Shown here: one piece after another, positions 1 through 9,591 of the stretch
How the letters are laid out: every line of letters starts with the position of its first letter
How positions within the stretch are numbered: the first letter of the stretch is position 1
Assembly (NCBI RefSeq): GCF_002556545.1
Contig: NZ_CP022685.1
Span: 9,340,001-9,404,000 of the forward strand
Length of the DNA: 64,000 nucleotides
Reading direction: 5' to 3'
Source of the DNA: Streptomyces formicae
GTDB lineage: Bacteria; Actinomycetota; Actinomycetes; Streptomycetales; Streptomycetaceae
Position numbers and translations under genes: made by a program
Notes under the pieces: model-generated
The model's database searches: none
Told to the model about the DNA's origin: nothing
Seen by the model: the letters and a program-made list of their open reading frames with translations, nothing else

Positions 1-3000
1 TGCGGCCCAGGTCGTCGTAGCCGGTGGTCAGCGTGACGCCGCGCTCGTCCGTGGTGGAGGTGGTCCGGCCGAGCTTGTCATAGCTCGTCTTGACGAGCCC
101 CTTGTCCGGGTCGTCGCTCTCGATCTGCTGGCCGCGCCCGTCGAAGGAGTACGTCCAGGTGTTGCCCGCCGGATCGGTGACCTTCTCGGGCTCGTCGAAC
201 CTGCCGTACTCGTAGCGGGTCTTCTGTGACGTGGTGCGTTCGGCGTCGGTGTACTGCAGGCGCTCGGTCGTGCGCCCATGGGCGTCGGTCACCGTGGTGG
301 TGGCGGTGCCGCCCTTGGGCGGTACGACCGTGGTCCGGTCGCCCCCGTAGAGCGTCTTGGTGCGCCACTTCTCGTCCCCGAACTTGCGGGATATCGCATC
401 GGTGACCCGGCCCATGCTGTCGTAGAGGTTCTCCGTCGCGGCGGGCACCTTGTTGACCACACCCCTGACCAGGGCGGCGGACGGGGCGCCCTCGGCGTAG
501 TAGGGCGCGTAGGTCTTCCACGCGAAGCCTCGGCTGTCGTACAGCGTCTCGGTGACCACGCGGTTCTTCGTGCCGATGGCCGGGGCCTGGGTCTCGCGCC
601 CGCGCAGCAGCCCGTCGTAGAGCTGATAGCTCGTGGCGTACGAGCCGTCGTACTGCAGGGTCTTGGTGGACACCGCGTTCGCCGCGGACTTGGAGATGGT
701 GTAGCCGTACTCGACCGAGGGCCGGGTCGCGTGGTCCGTCTTCGACCAGCCGGGATTCCACACCTTCAGCACGCGGCCAAGCCCGTCGTGGACGGCATCG
801 GTTCGCTTGGTGTTGGCGTCGACGGTGGCGGTGGCCACGCCACGGGCCGGATCGTACTCCGTGGTGGTGGTGTGGCCGAGGCTGTTGGTGACGGTCGCCG
901 ACTTCGGTGCCTCGATGGTTTTCGGGTTGTACGTGGTGGTGCTGGTCTTGACGCCGTTCGCGTCGGTCTCCGTCAGCTCGCGGCCGTGCTGGTCGTAGCC
1001 GTGGGCGGCGGTGGTCAGATAGCCGGTGCCCTTGTCGTTCTGCTCGTCCAGGCGTGTCACGTCACCCTTGGTGGGCGGGGTGTCCAGGCTGGTCGCGTCG
1101 TCGTAGTAGTGCCGTTCGGTGGAGATCAGGTCGGCGGGCAGCGACGGTGTCCTGTCGCAGGCCACGTCGACCTTCTTGACCTCCTTGACCAGGGTGAGGA
1201 GGTTGTCCTCCGCGTTGCGGGCGTAGCTGGTGGTGGTGCACTCCTCGTCGCCGCTCCTGGCCAGGTCGCCGAGGTCGGACTCGGTGAGGGGCAGACCGTA
1301 CTCGTCGAAGGTGCGCTCGGTCCTGGTGGTGCGCCAGCCGTCGCCGACGGCGGTACGGGTCTGCTCGCTCTTGCTGCCGGTGGCGTACGCCATGAGGTCG
1401 GGCAGGTCGCCGCGCGCGTCGGTGGCGGTGGCCGCGCCGTGCCAGGGTTCGAAGCTGGTGGCGGTCTCCAGCTTGCCCCCGTCGCCGTTGTAGGTGGCTT
1501 CCTCGCGGGTCATGCCCGCGAACGCCTGGTGGTCGGTGACCGTGTCGTTCTGGTGGTCGGTGACCTTGGCGCCGTCGATGCCGCGGAAGTAGCGGTACTC
1601 CTTGAGGGTCTGCTTGTCGGACGCGGGTGCGCCGGTGCGGACCTGGACGCGGCCGTAGCCCTTGCGGTCGCCGTAGGTGAGGTGCTTGGCCTTGGTGAAC
1701 TCGTCCTCCTCCTTGGCCCAGGCCATGCCGTCGAGATAGGTGTAGTCGGTCTCCTTGGCAGGCGCGTCGCCGGTGTTGTCGGCCTCCAGCACCTGGGTGG
1801 CCACGTAGGTGTGGAACCAATCGAGGTAGGGCTCGTAGTCCGCGGCGGGGGCGTCGGGCGGTGACCACTTCACCGGGTAGCAGCGGCGCTTGTTCGCCGA
1901 CGGTGAGGGGACATCCCCGGCCTTGCAGTCCTGGTCGGAGTAGGTGACGCCAATGGTCCCGCCGGATTCGGTGTCGATGCCGTAGACGCGCCAGCGCACC
2001 ATGGGGGGCACCGGGTCGGGCTTGCCGCCGGTGGTGGCGCCCTCGACGCGGTTGGCGAGCGGCTGGCCCTTGAAGGTGACGGCGGGCAGTGTCACGTCGC
2101 CGGTGCCGGTGTGGCCGGTGCGGGTGATAGAGGAGAGCCACAGGGCCGGGTCGGTGCCGTCACCCGTGGCGGGAAACTGGTGGGCCAGGGTCCAGGAGTC
2201 GACGGGCTTGTAGGCGCCGTCGGTCAGGACCGAGGTGGAGATCTTCGTGAGGCGCTTGCGGGTCCAGAACGAGGGGGAGTAGCGGTCCTTGCACTTCTCG
2301 TCCGCCTTGCAGTAGCGGTCGAAGGGCACGTCGGGCCAGTTCTTGGCGTGGTCCTTGTCGAAGGTTCCGCAGTCGGTCAGGCAGCGTTCCGAGACGCTGA
2401 AGTCGACCTTGGCCGCAGCCTTCCGGCCGTACATGGTGTCCGAGCGCAGGCCGTACTCGACCCGGTCCAGGTAGCCGCCCCGGTCGTACGAAGTGGCGGT
2501 GGAATCACCGGTGTTGGGGTTGACGTTGCGGCCGTAGTGGTTGGTCTCGGTGTTCCAGTAGTAGGCCATCGCGTCGCCGTGCGGGTCCACGACGTAGTCG
2601 AGGTTCCACCGCCAGGCCTGCTGGCACCAGGAGTCCTTGTAGGCATCCGCGTGGCAGGGCTCGTCCTTGTGGTTGCCGAACACGGGCGTCGTCCACGTGG
2701 AGTTGGTCTGCGCCTTGCCCTCGCTCCAGCCGGGCAGCCGGTTGTAGCCGAAGTAGTAGCGGGTGCCGTCGGGGGTGGTGATCCGCCAGTACTCGCCGTC
2801 GTCGTCGCCGTTGCCGCGTTCCTCGCTGTCGAGCTTGACGGCCTTGGTGCCGTCGTCGCTCTCCAGATGCCACTCGTCCTTCTTGTCGCCCTTGACCAGG
2901 GTGTTGCTCTGGCCGCCCAGGTTCAGGACCGCGTTGTCCTTCTTCCAGCACTGGTCACCGCTCTTGTCGGTGCCGTTGCCGTCCTTGTCGTCGTCCGAGC

Positions 3001-4075
3001 AGGAGACGTAGCGGCGCTCGATGTAGCCCGGCTCCATGCTCCAGCCGTCACCGATCCAGTTCGCCTGATTGTTGGTGGCGGCGGTGCGGCCGTCCACCGA
3101 CTGCGAGCTGTAGCTCAGCCCCAGCTCAGGTTCGGTGCCCCCGGGTACTTCGGGGGTGTCGATGTCGTACGACCAGGTGAAGCCGCCGTTGGAACCGCCG
3201 GCGGACCAGGACGCGGACGGCGCGAGGGAGCTGGCCTTGAAGTCGCCCGCGGCGCCCGAGGCCGCAGCGGAGACGGCGAGCAGCACCGTGCCGTCCTGTG
3301 CGGCAAGGCCGGTCGCCGACCGCGTTCCCTGCGGGGCTTCGGTGACCGGAGCGGTCTTCTCCGGCGCCCCTTCGGGCTCGGCGGCGGGCAGCGTGACGGA
3401 TGCCGAAAGGACGCTGCTCCCGGTGTTGTTGTCGGTGTCCAGGGCGCTGCCCGCCTCGCAGCCCTTCGTGCCGGGCGAGGTGAGCGCGCACTGCGGCAGT
3501 TGACGCAGGGTCAGACGTGAGGCCCAGTCACCGCCGAAGGCATGCCGGAAACCGGAGTAGTCGACGCGGACGTCCAGCGCGCCCCTCGCGCCCTCGACGG
3601 GTCGCACCGCGAGTAACACACCCTGGATGCCCAGGGAACGGGCCGCCTTCTGGTCAAGGACTTGAATCCGCGCCTTCGAGGGACCGGCTGTCTTCGCGGC
3701 CTCGGCGCCGGACGAGGGTCGCCCGACGCTGACCGGCAGCTTCCCGGGGGCGGCCTTCGCCCGTCCTGCCCCTGGCACGGCGACGGTGGCGGTGCCCGCC
3801 TTCGGCCACGCGCTCTTCGGGGCGGCCTGCCAGCGGTGCTCGGCCGTCCGGTCGGGCTTGGCGAGCCGCTGCTTCTTCACTGGGGAGGTCGGCACCGGGT
3901 CCGGGTTCTTCAGCCTTGCCAGCGTCAGTTCGGCCGCGGCGGCCACCGGACCGCCCAGCAGCCCGGCCACGAGGTAAGCCACCAGCGACGCGGCGATCCA
4001 CCGCACGGCCCGCATCCGTCTGCTCACCGCACGATCGGTACGTCCGACCGTCCCTGCCCGAAAACCGGACACCAT
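1..4075 (-). CDS. RHS/YD-repeat secreted protein, 3' end outside window
   Basis: About 1,358 N-terminal residues of a very large RHS protein are visible; the C-terminal core and any toxin tip lie left of base 1. An ATG at 4075 is followed at once by an in-frame GTG; the SD is weak (GTGGGG). Residues 24-48 form a hydrophobic signal/anchor ending in VAAAA. Around residues 290-340 comes the segment with GGSNGGFTWSYDIDTP and WIGDGWSMEPGYIERRY that precedes the repeats in streptomycete RHS proteins. Degenerate YD repeats fill the later part, for example TTSYDKLGRTTSTTDERG and TTGYDDLGR at the window edge. Such proteins form a shell that encloses and delivers a variable C-terminal domain. The gene diverges from the secreted FG-GAP gene at 4372. 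Family assignment is firm; whether it carries a toxin cannot be seen. Confidence 0.88.
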   Translation of the reverse strand, partial: MVSGFRAGTVGRTDRAVSRRMRAVRWIAASLVAYLVAGLLGGPVAAAAELTLARLKNPDPVPTSPVKKQRLAKPDRTAEHRWQAAPKSAWPKAGTATVAVPGAGRAKAAPGKLPVSVGRPSSGAEAAKTAGPSKARIQVLDQKAARSLGIQGVLLAVRPVEGARGALDVRVDYSGFRHAFGGDWASRLTLRQLPQCALTSPGTKGCEAGSALDTDNNTGSSVLSASVTLPAAEPEGAPEKTAPVTEAPQGTRSATGLAAQDGTVLLAVSAAASGAAGDFKASSLAPSASWSAGGSNGGFTWSYDIDTPEVPGGTEPELGLSYSSQSVDGRTAATNNQANWIGDGWSMEPGYIERRYVSCSDDDKDGNGTDKSGDQCWKKDNAVLNLGGQSNTLVKGDKKDEWHLESDDGTKAVKLDSEERGNGDDDGEYWRITTPDGTRYYFGYNRLPGWSEGKAQTNSTWTTPVFGNHKDEPCHADAYKDSWCQQAWRWNLDYVVDPHGDAMAYYWNTETNHYGRNVNPNTGDSTATSYDRGGYLDRVEYGLRSDTMYGRKAAAKVDFSVSERCLTDCGTFDKDHAKNWPDVPFDRYCKADEKCKDRYSPSFWTRKRLTKISTSVLTDGAYKPVDSWTLAHQFPATGDGTDPALWLSSITRTGHTGTGDVTLPAVTFKGQPLANRVEGATTGGKPDPVPPMVRWRVYGIDTESGGTIGVTYSDQDCKAGDVPSPSANKRRCYPVKWSPPDAPAADYEPYLDWFHTYVATQVLEADNTGDAPAKETDYTYLDGMAWAKEEDEFTKAKHLTYGDRKGYGRVQVRTGAPASDKQTLKEYRYFRGIDGAKVTDHQNDTVTDHQAFAGMTREEATYNGDGGKLETATSFEPWHGAATATDARGDLPDLMAYATGSKSEQTRTAVGDGWRTTRTERTFDEYGLPLTESDLGDLARSGDEECTTTSYARNAEDNLLTLVKEVKKVDVACDRTPSLPADLISTERHYYDDATSLDTPPTKGDVTRLDEQNDKGTGYLTTAAHGYDQHGRELTETDANGVKTSTTTYNPKTIEAPKSATVTNSLGHTTTTEYDPARGVATATVDANTKRTDAVHDGLGRVLKVWNPGWSKTDHATRPSVEYGYTISKSAANAVSTKTLQYDGSYATSYQLYDGLLRGRETQAPAIGTKNRVVTETLYDSRGFAWKTYAPYYAEGAPSAALVRGVVNKVPAATENLYDSMGRVTDAISRKFGDEKWRTKTLYGGDRTTVVPPKGGTATTTVTDAHGRTTERLQYTDAERTTSQKTRYEYGRFDEPEKVTDPAGNTWTYSFDGRGQQIESDDPDKGLVKTSYDKLGRTTSTTDERGVTLTTGYDDLGR

Positions 4076-4371
4076 CCCACCCCACAGAAAGTCCACAATG
4101 ATGAAGATCTAAGGAACCTAGCAGTTATGAAGGGGTGGTAATGATCGCTTTCGAGGATTTACTGATCCGTTATTTTCAGGCGCCATTTATGTATGTAATT
4201 CCCTCTTCTGTTCAGGTCTGGACCTGATTGGAACAGTCAACTTTGCGCCTACGGCCAGGATTTGAGTCAACATCAGGAGAAGTCGCATCCGGGTACAACC
4301 CTCCACTCGCTTCGAATGTCGGGCTTGCTGACACGCACGATCGACGTGCAGGATTTTGCGAAGGAAATGTA
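4076..4371. promoter_or_regulatory. AT-rich divergent promoter region
   Basis: These 296 bases separate the divergent RHS and FG-GAP genes and hold no convincing gene. The stretch from about 4090 to 4260 is clearly richer in A and T than the surrounding coding DNA (for example TTATTTTCAGG and ATGTATGTAATT). It contains a perfect 16-base palindrome at 4212-4227, TCAGGTCTGGACCTGA, a plausible operator for one or both genes. A good SD (AAGGA, 4361-4365) precedes the ATG at 4372. Exact -35/-10 boxes were not assigned. Confidence 0.5.
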
Positions 4372-7300
4372 ATGAGAGCCCATCAGAAGCGGCTGTCGAG
4401 AGCCGCGTACCGACGTCTCCCGCTGGCCGCCGCCACGGCCCTCGCACTGGCTGTGCCGCTCCTGGCGGCCACACCCGCCGCGACCGCCGTTCCCATGGAC
4501 ACCGCTGCGGCCCCGACGGACCAGGGGCACGCGGCCGATACGAGTGCCGAGCAAGGCAAGGCCCTCGCCGAAGCCGCAAGCACCGGCGAGCCGGTAGAGG
4601 TCGCCCCCCTGCGTACCGAGGCATCACAGGTGTTCGCCAACCCCTCCGGAACGTTCACCGAGGAGCGGTTCGCCACCGCCCAGTGGGTCCGCAAGGACCA
4701 CAAGCTGGTCGACATCGACACCAGCCTGCACCGGGGTACGGACGGGTCCATCACCCCCGAGGCCACCACGGTGGGTCTGAAGTTCTCCGGGGGTGGCACC
4801 GGGCCGCTGGCCACCATCACCCGCGACGGCCGCAGCATCTCGCTGACCTGGCCCTCCGCACTGCCCGAGCCGACCATCGCGGAGAACACCGTCACCTACC
4901 CCGACGTCCTGCCCGACGTCGACCTGAAGCTGCGGGCGGGAGCATCCGGATTCGCCCAGCTCCTGGTGGTCAAGTCTGCCGAGGCCGCTGCCAATCCGGA
5001 CCTGAAGACGATCACGTACGCCATGTCCAGCGACGGCGTGCGGGTCACCGCCGACGCGCACGGCAACCTCAGCGCTCGCAACGCAGGTGGTCAGGAGCTC
5101 TTCACCGCACCCACCCCACGGATGTGGGACAGCAGTACGAGCACACCGGCCGGCCTCAAGTCCAAGGCGGCCGCCGACGAGCCGGTCGGTCCCGGGGCGA
5201 CGGACGAGTTCGAGCCGGGGCGGGGCGCCCAGCAGGCCGCGATGCCGGTCGAGATCAAGGACGACAGTCTGCGACTCACGCCGGACACGGGGCTGATGAC
5301 CGGCAAGGACACCACCTACCCGGTGTACATCGACCCCTATGTGGAGGGCTCCCGCTACTCGTGGACGCTCGCCTACAAGAAGTACCCCAACAGCTCCTTC
5401 TACAACGGGGCGGGCTGGGGCGGCTCGGGTGAGTCCACCTCCACGGCGCGTGTCGGATACGAGAACGAGACCAACGGCCTGGGCCGTTCCTACTTCCGCA
5501 TGAACACCAAGAACCTGTGGAGCACCAAGAAGCAGGTCATCAAGTCGACCTTCAGGATCAAGAACAGCTGGTCGTGGTCGTGCACCTCCAAGCCCGTCAA
5601 CCTCTACCGCACCGCGAGCATCGGCTCGTCGACCACCTGGAACAACCAGCCGGACAAGCGGGAGAAGCTGGACACGGTCAATGACTCCAAGGGGTGGAGT
5701 TCCGACTGCCCGGCCGGCAACCTCGCGTTCGACACCACACGCGCCGCCAAGGACGCCGCGTCGGGCAAGTGGAACACCATGACCCTGCTACTGCAGGCCG
5801 ACAACGAGTCGGACGAGTGGGGGTGGAAGAAGTTCTCCGCCAAGTCCGCGGTGCTCTCCACCGAGTACAACACCGTGCCCAACGCGCCCACCGGCCTGAA
5901 CACCATTCCCAGCACGAAGAACAGCAAGGGCTGCGGTGACGTCGCCCCCTACGGCACGATCGGCAACACCGACGTCTATCTGACCGCCAAGGTCGGTGAC
6001 AGGGACGGCGGCAGCGTCAAGGCGCAGTTCCACCTGTGGGCCACCGGACACCACGACGACGGCCCCAAGGTCTTCTTCGACAAGACCGTCTCTGCCACCT
6101 CGGGCACCGTCGCCAAGGTGAAGGTCCCCAAGTCCGTCCTCACCCCGCACCTCTCCACCGCCGGCGGCAACTTCTCCTGGAAGGCGCAGGCCGACGACGG
6201 TAGGGCGAGCTCCGACTGGAGTCCCTCGCTGGGTGAGGCGGGCTGCCGGTTCGTCTTCGACCCCAACCGGCCGAGCACCCCGCCGGGCATCGACTCCAGC
6301 CAGTTCCCCGAGGGCAGCGACGGCTGGCCTTCGACCACGGGCAGTGTGCGTACGCAGGGTTCCTTCGCCCTCTCCAGCGGGGGCGTGAGGGACGTGGCCA
6401 AGTACGAGTACTGGACCGACACCGACCCCACCGTGCGCGCCGTGACCCCCGGCAGCCCGGGCGGCAGCAGCACGGTGAAGCTGACCCCGACCACCGCGGG
6501 CAGCAACCACTTCTACGCCCGCAGCCTGGACAAGGCCGGGAACAAGTCCGATGCCGCCGACTACATCTTCTACGCCAACGGCCCCAAGGCGAGCGACAAG
6601 CCGGGCGACATCAACGGCGACGGCAACCCCGACCTGTGGGCGGTCGACAAGGACGGCACGCTGCGGCGGTACTACGGCGCAGGCGATGGCTCGGTCACCG
6701 AGGCCGCCACGACCGCGTCCGCTTTGACCTGGGGCGCCAAGCTCACCCACCGAGGCGACTGGACGGGCGACGCCTACGAGGACCTCATAGCCCTCGATCA
6801 CGACGATGCGTCGAACACCGACCGCCTCTGGCTCCACCCCAACGACGGTTATGGATACGCCTGCACCAACTGCGAGGGTGACGACAGCGACCGGCAGGAA
6901 CTCACCGTCTACGACGAGGCCAACCGCCACTGGAACGGCGCCGACCAGATTCTCGCCGTCGGTGACGTGGACGGGCCGCTCGACATCGACGACGACGGCG
7001 TACCCGACACCGCGGGATACCCGGACCTCCTCGTCAAGGAGGGCAGCCTGCTCTGGCTGTACTTCGGCGCGGCGGACAACCGGCTCGACACGGATCGTGA
7101 GCCGATCCTGATCGGCGCCGACGGCTGGAAGAACATGGACCTGTTCGCCCCCGGTGACACCAACGGCGACGGGCGCGTCGACCTGGGTGCGCGTGATCGC
7201 ACCAACGGCGACCTCTACGTGTACCGGGGCACCAGCGACGATGGCGACGGTCTCGCCGACCACGCTGCGAAGCTCCGCACCGGCACCAACTTCGGCACCA

Positions 7301-7473
7301 CCGCCGTCCCCCTGATCACCTCGCCGGGTGACGCGGACGGCAGCGGACGGGCCTTCGACCTCTGGTTCACCCGCAAGGACAACACTCTGTGGCGCTATCT
7401 GGACATCAGCAGTGGGCACAGCGTGATGTCCAAGGTCGGCGACGGCTGGGAGGGGTACAAGGCCATCAGCTGA
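4372..7473 (+). CDS. Secreted FG-GAP/VCBS-repeat protein
   Basis: A 1,033-residue secreted protein. The ATG at 4372 is chosen because AAGGA lies 6-7 bases upstream and the next residues (MRAHQKRLSRAAYRR, then an Ala/Leu-rich core ending AATPAATAV) make a classic signal peptide; a frame open from 4228 would bury it. The middle resembles the carbohydrate-binding/jelly-roll-like N-terminal regions found next to streptomycete RHS genes (GWGGSGESTSTARVGYE, TTWNNQP). The last 300 residues carry about five FG-GAP-like units with acidic calcium-type loops: DINGDGNPDLWAVDKDG, DWTGDAYEDLIALD, DIDDDGVPDTAGYPDLL, DTNGDGRVDLGARD and DADGSGRAFDLWF. These probably fold as part of a beta-propeller. A role as surface adhesin or RHS partner is inference from the divergent arrangement. 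Confidence 0.85.
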   Translation: MRAHQKRLSRAAYRRLPLAAATALALAVPLLAATPAATAVPMDTAAAPTDQGHAADTSAEQGKALAEAASTGEPVEVAPLRTEASQVFANPSGTFTEERFATAQWVRKDHKLVDIDTSLHRGTDGSITPEATTVGLKFSGGGTGPLATITRDGRSISLTWPSALPEPTIAENTVTYPDVLPDVDLKLRAGASGFAQLLVVKSAEAAANPDLKTITYAMSSDGVRVTADAHGNLSARNAGGQELFTAPTPRMWDSSTSTPAGLKSKAAADEPVGPGATDEFEPGRGAQQAAMPVEIKDDSLRLTPDTGLMTGKDTTYPVYIDPYVEGSRYSWTLAYKKYPNSSFYNGAGWGGSGESTSTARVGYENETNGLGRSYFRMNTKNLWSTKKQVIKSTFRIKNSWSWSCTSKPVNLYRTASIGSSTTWNNQPDKREKLDTVNDSKGWSSDCPAGNLAFDTTRAAKDAASGKWNTMTLLLQADNESDEWGWKKFSAKSAVLSTEYNTVPNAPTGLNTIPSTKNSKGCGDVAPYGTIGNTDVYLTAKVGDRDGGSVKAQFHLWATGHHDDGPKVFFDKTVSATSGTVAKVKVPKSVLTPHLSTAGGNFSWKAQADDGRASSDWSPSLGEAGCRFVFDPNRPSTPPGIDSSQFPEGSDGWPSTTGSVRTQGSFALSSGGVRDVAKYEYWTDTDPTVRAVTPGSPGGSSTVKLTPTTAGSNHFYARSLDKAGNKSDAADYIFYANGPKASDKPGDINGDGNPDLWAVDKDGTLRRYYGAGDGSVTEAATTASALTWGAKLTHRGDWTGDAYEDLIALDHDDASNTDRLWLHPNDGYGYACTNCEGDDSDRQELTVYDEANRHWNGADQILAVGDVDGPLDIDDDGVPDTAGYPDLLVKEGSLLWLYFGAADNRLDTDREPILIGADGWKNMDLFAPGDTNGDGRVDLGARDRTNGDLYVYRGTSDDGDGLADHAAKLRTGTNFGTTAVPLITSPGDADGSGRAFDLWFTRKDNTLWRYLDISSGHSVMSKVGDGWEGYKAIS

Positions 7474-7520
7474 CCGAGCGGGATCAGTGACTCGGGGGAT
7501 CCCGGGAACCGAGGACACAC

Positions 7521-7550
7521 CGTGCGGCACGCCTCCCGGCGTGCCGCACG
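7521..7550. terminator. Bidirectional hairpin terminator
   Basis: A perfect 13-bp inverted repeat (CGTGCGGCACGCC and its complement) with a 4-base TCCC loop lies between the convergent FG-GAP gene and the DJ-1 gene. It has no U tract, as is usual for streptomycete terminators. Confidence 0.8.
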
Positions 7551-7557
7551 CACGTGT

Positions 7558-8295
7558 CTACTCGCCCCCCGTCCGCAACACCGTCCCCCTCCGCTCACAC
7601 TCCATCAACGCCTCCACACTCGAAGCCACTTGAGAGCCGAGTTCCCTCTCCAGGAGCCACAGCGAGCCGTCGATGCCGGAGCTTACGCCGCCCGCGCAGA
7701 CCAGGTTGCCGTCGTCGACCACGCGGACGGCGCGGACGTCCGCTCCCTGGGCCTTGAGGTAGTCCTGGGCGCGGTGATGCGTGGTGCAGGGGCGGTTGCC
7801 GATCAGTCCGGCCGCGTGCAGGACGATCACTCCGGTGCAGACGCCGAGCAGGGTCAGCGAGGGGCGTTCAGCTCGGCGCAGTTCGCGTGTCAGTACGCCC
7901 TTCTTGATCTCGGACCAGACGCCCGGCGACGCCTTGTCGCGGAAGCCGCCGCCGGGGACGACGATCACGTCCGCCGCCGAGGGGTCCCAGGCGCCCGGCA
8001 CGGCGACGTCCGTGCCGAAGCTCGCCGTGAATCTGCCGGGGCGGCCGCTCGTGACGAGCAGCGGCTCGACCGGATGTCCCATCGAGGCCGCCGCCCCGAA
8101 GACCTCCAGGGGACCGAAGACGTCCAACTCCTCCGCGCCGTCGAACGTGACGATGTGCACGCGCAGCGGCCGCCGGGACCTTCGTCCGTCCGGTGCGGTC
8201 GCCGACGCGGTGCGTGTCGTCGCGCTCCAGGAGACGGCCGAAGCCCCCAGGCCCGCCGCCGACATCAACGCGCTCCGCCGCTTCATTCCTGACAT
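7558..8295 (-). CDS. DJ-1/PfpI family protein, exported
   Basis: A 245-residue DJ-1/PfpI (glutamine amidotransferase-like) protein. After MKRRSALMSAAGLGASA, which looks like a twin-arginine-type leader, the fold starts with RVHIVTFDGAEELDVFGPLEVF. This is the form seen in isonitrile hydratase-like and AraC-associated GATase1 proteins. The nucleophile elbow is LLGVCTGVIVLHAAGL with the expected Cys, followed by CTTHHR. ATG codons at residues 1 and 4 are both possible starts; MKRRS gives the cleaner leader. It lies downstream of the MalY-like gene on the same strand, separated by about 90 bases with no visible site. Enzymatic activity (hydratase, deglycase or chaperone) cannot be decided here. 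Confidence 0.85.
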   Translation of the reverse strand: MSGMKRRSALMSAAGLGASAVSWSATTRTASATAPDGRRSRRPLRVHIVTFDGAEELDVFGPLEVFGAAASMGHPVEPLLVTSGRPGRFTASFGTDVAVPGAWDPSAADVIVVPGGGFRDKASPGVWSEIKKGVLTRELRRAERPSLTLLGVCTGVIVLHAAGLIGNRPCTTHHRAQDYLKAQGADVRAVRVVDDGNLVCAGGVSSGIDGSLWLLERELGSQVASSVEALMECERRGTVLRTGGE

Positions 8296-8384
8296 GCCGT
8301 ACGACTCCGTCCACCGGTTCCGTGCCGCCGAACCTCTGCGGCCTCACGTGGAGTTGGTCGGCTACGGGCGCGGTGGAGTTCCCG

Positions 8385-9566
8385 TCACCTCGCCGAAGCC
8401 ATCCGCCGTACCGCCTCCGTCAGGATCTCCGGAGACGTGGCCAGGTTCAGACGCACGAAGCCCTCCCCGCCGGGGCCGAAGTCCGCGCCGCGGCTCAGGG
8501 CGACCCGGCCGTGCTTCAGGAACGCGGCCGCCGGGTCGTCACCCAGGCCGGTTTCCCGGCAGTCGAGCCAGGCGAGGTAGGTGGCATCGCCGGGGCGGTA
8601 GCGGACGGAGGGGAGGTGGGCGTGGAGCAGTTCGGCGAGGAGGCGGCGGTTCTCGTCCAGGCCGGTCAGCAGGGCGTCGAGCCAGGCGCCGCCGTCCCGC
8701 AGCGCCGCCGTGTGCGCGATGACGCCCAGGTGGCTCGGCCCGTGGCTGACCTCTTCGGGAAGCCGGGCCAGATCGTCGGCGGCATCGGGTCCCGCGACGG
8801 CGATGGCGGCCTTGAGCCCCGCCAGGTTCCACGCCTTGGACGCGGACATCAACGACAGACCGTTCTCGCCGCCCGGCACGCTCAGGTAGGGCACGAAGTG
8901 GGTCCCTTCGGCCACGACAGGTGCGTGGATCTCGTCCACCACGACCCGTACGCCGTACCGGCGCGCGAGACGCGCCACCTCGGAGAGTTCGTCCGCCGTG
9001 TGCACCGTGCCGGTCGGGTTGTGCGGGCTGCACAGGAGGTGGACGGGGCGCCCGCCCCGGGCCGCCGCGTCCCGGTAGGCGGCCGCAAGGGCCGTGAAGT
9101 CGATCCGGCCCGCCGCGCTCAACGGCGCCTCGACGACCGGTCGGCGGTCGCTGCGCACGAAGAGGTAGAAGGGCGGATAGACGGGGCAGTTGACGACGAC
9201 GGGGTCACTGGGTCCGGAGACCAGCTTGAGCATCTCGACGATGCCCAGCATCACGTCGGGGACGATCGCGGTGCGCGCGACGGCGAGGCCGTCCCAGTCC
9301 CAGCGGAGCGCCGCGAAGTCCGCGAACGCCTCCGCGTAGGCGGTGCCCGCCGGATACCCCGTGTCGCCGCGCTCCACCGCCGCGTGCAGCGCCCGTGCCA
9401 CGGGATCGGCGAGCGGGACGTCCATCTCGGCCACCCAGAGGGGCAGCACATCGGCCGGGTACGTGCGCCACTTCATGCTCGTGCGCTCGCGCAACTGCTC
9501 CAGGGACAGTTGCCGCAGCGGGTTGGCGGCCAGGGACACGACGAGGTCGTTCGACGCATGAGCCAT
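8385..9566 (-). CDS. MalY/PatB-type PLP-dependent C-S lyase
   Basis: A 393-residue fold-type I PLP enzyme of the MalY/PatB group, which cleaves the C-S bond of cystathionine or cysteine and releases the sulfur compound, pyruvate and ammonia. The hallmark [16 protein letters not shown] is at residues 41-56. The Asn motif [11 protein letters not shown] is near 179-189, the cofactor Asp in [11 protein letters not shown] near 211, and the Schiff-base Lys at about 244 in [10 protein letters not shown]. Length and motif spacing are normal. It stands 25 bases from the regulator at 9592-10575 on the same strand, which probably controls it or is co-transcribed with it. Confidence 0.9.
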   Translation of the reverse strand: MAHASNDLVVSLAANPLRQLSLEQLRERTSMKWRTYPADVLPLWVAEMDVPLADPVARALHAAVERGDTGYPAGTAYAEAFADFAALRWDWDGLAVARTAIVPDVMLGIVEMLKLVSGPSDPVVVNCPVYPPFYLFVRSDRRPVVEAPLSAAGRIDFTALAAAYRDAAARGGRPVHLLCSPHNPTGTVHTADELSEVARLARRYGVRVVVDEIHAPVVAEGTHFVPYLSVPGGENGLSLMSASKAWNLAGLKAAIAVAGPDAADDLARLPEEVSHGPSHLGVIAHTAALRDGGAWLDALLTGLDENRRLLAELLHAHLPSVRYRPGDATYLAWLDCRETGLGDDPAAAFLKHGRVALSRGADFGPGGEGFVRLNLATSPEILTEAVRRMASAR

Positions 9567-9591
9567 GGACCGATCGTAGGCAGCGCGCCGC

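Noticed and set aside
4228..4371. An extended N-terminus of the FG-GAP protein from 4228
   Set aside because: The extension lacks a ribosome site and would place 48 residues before a classical signal peptide; the ATG at 4372 has a good SD.
5788..7530. A long antisense open frame (580 codons) opposite the FG-GAP gene
   Set aside because: It mirrors the FG-GAP coding strand, has Val/Gly/Arg-rich composition without motifs, and no ribosome site.
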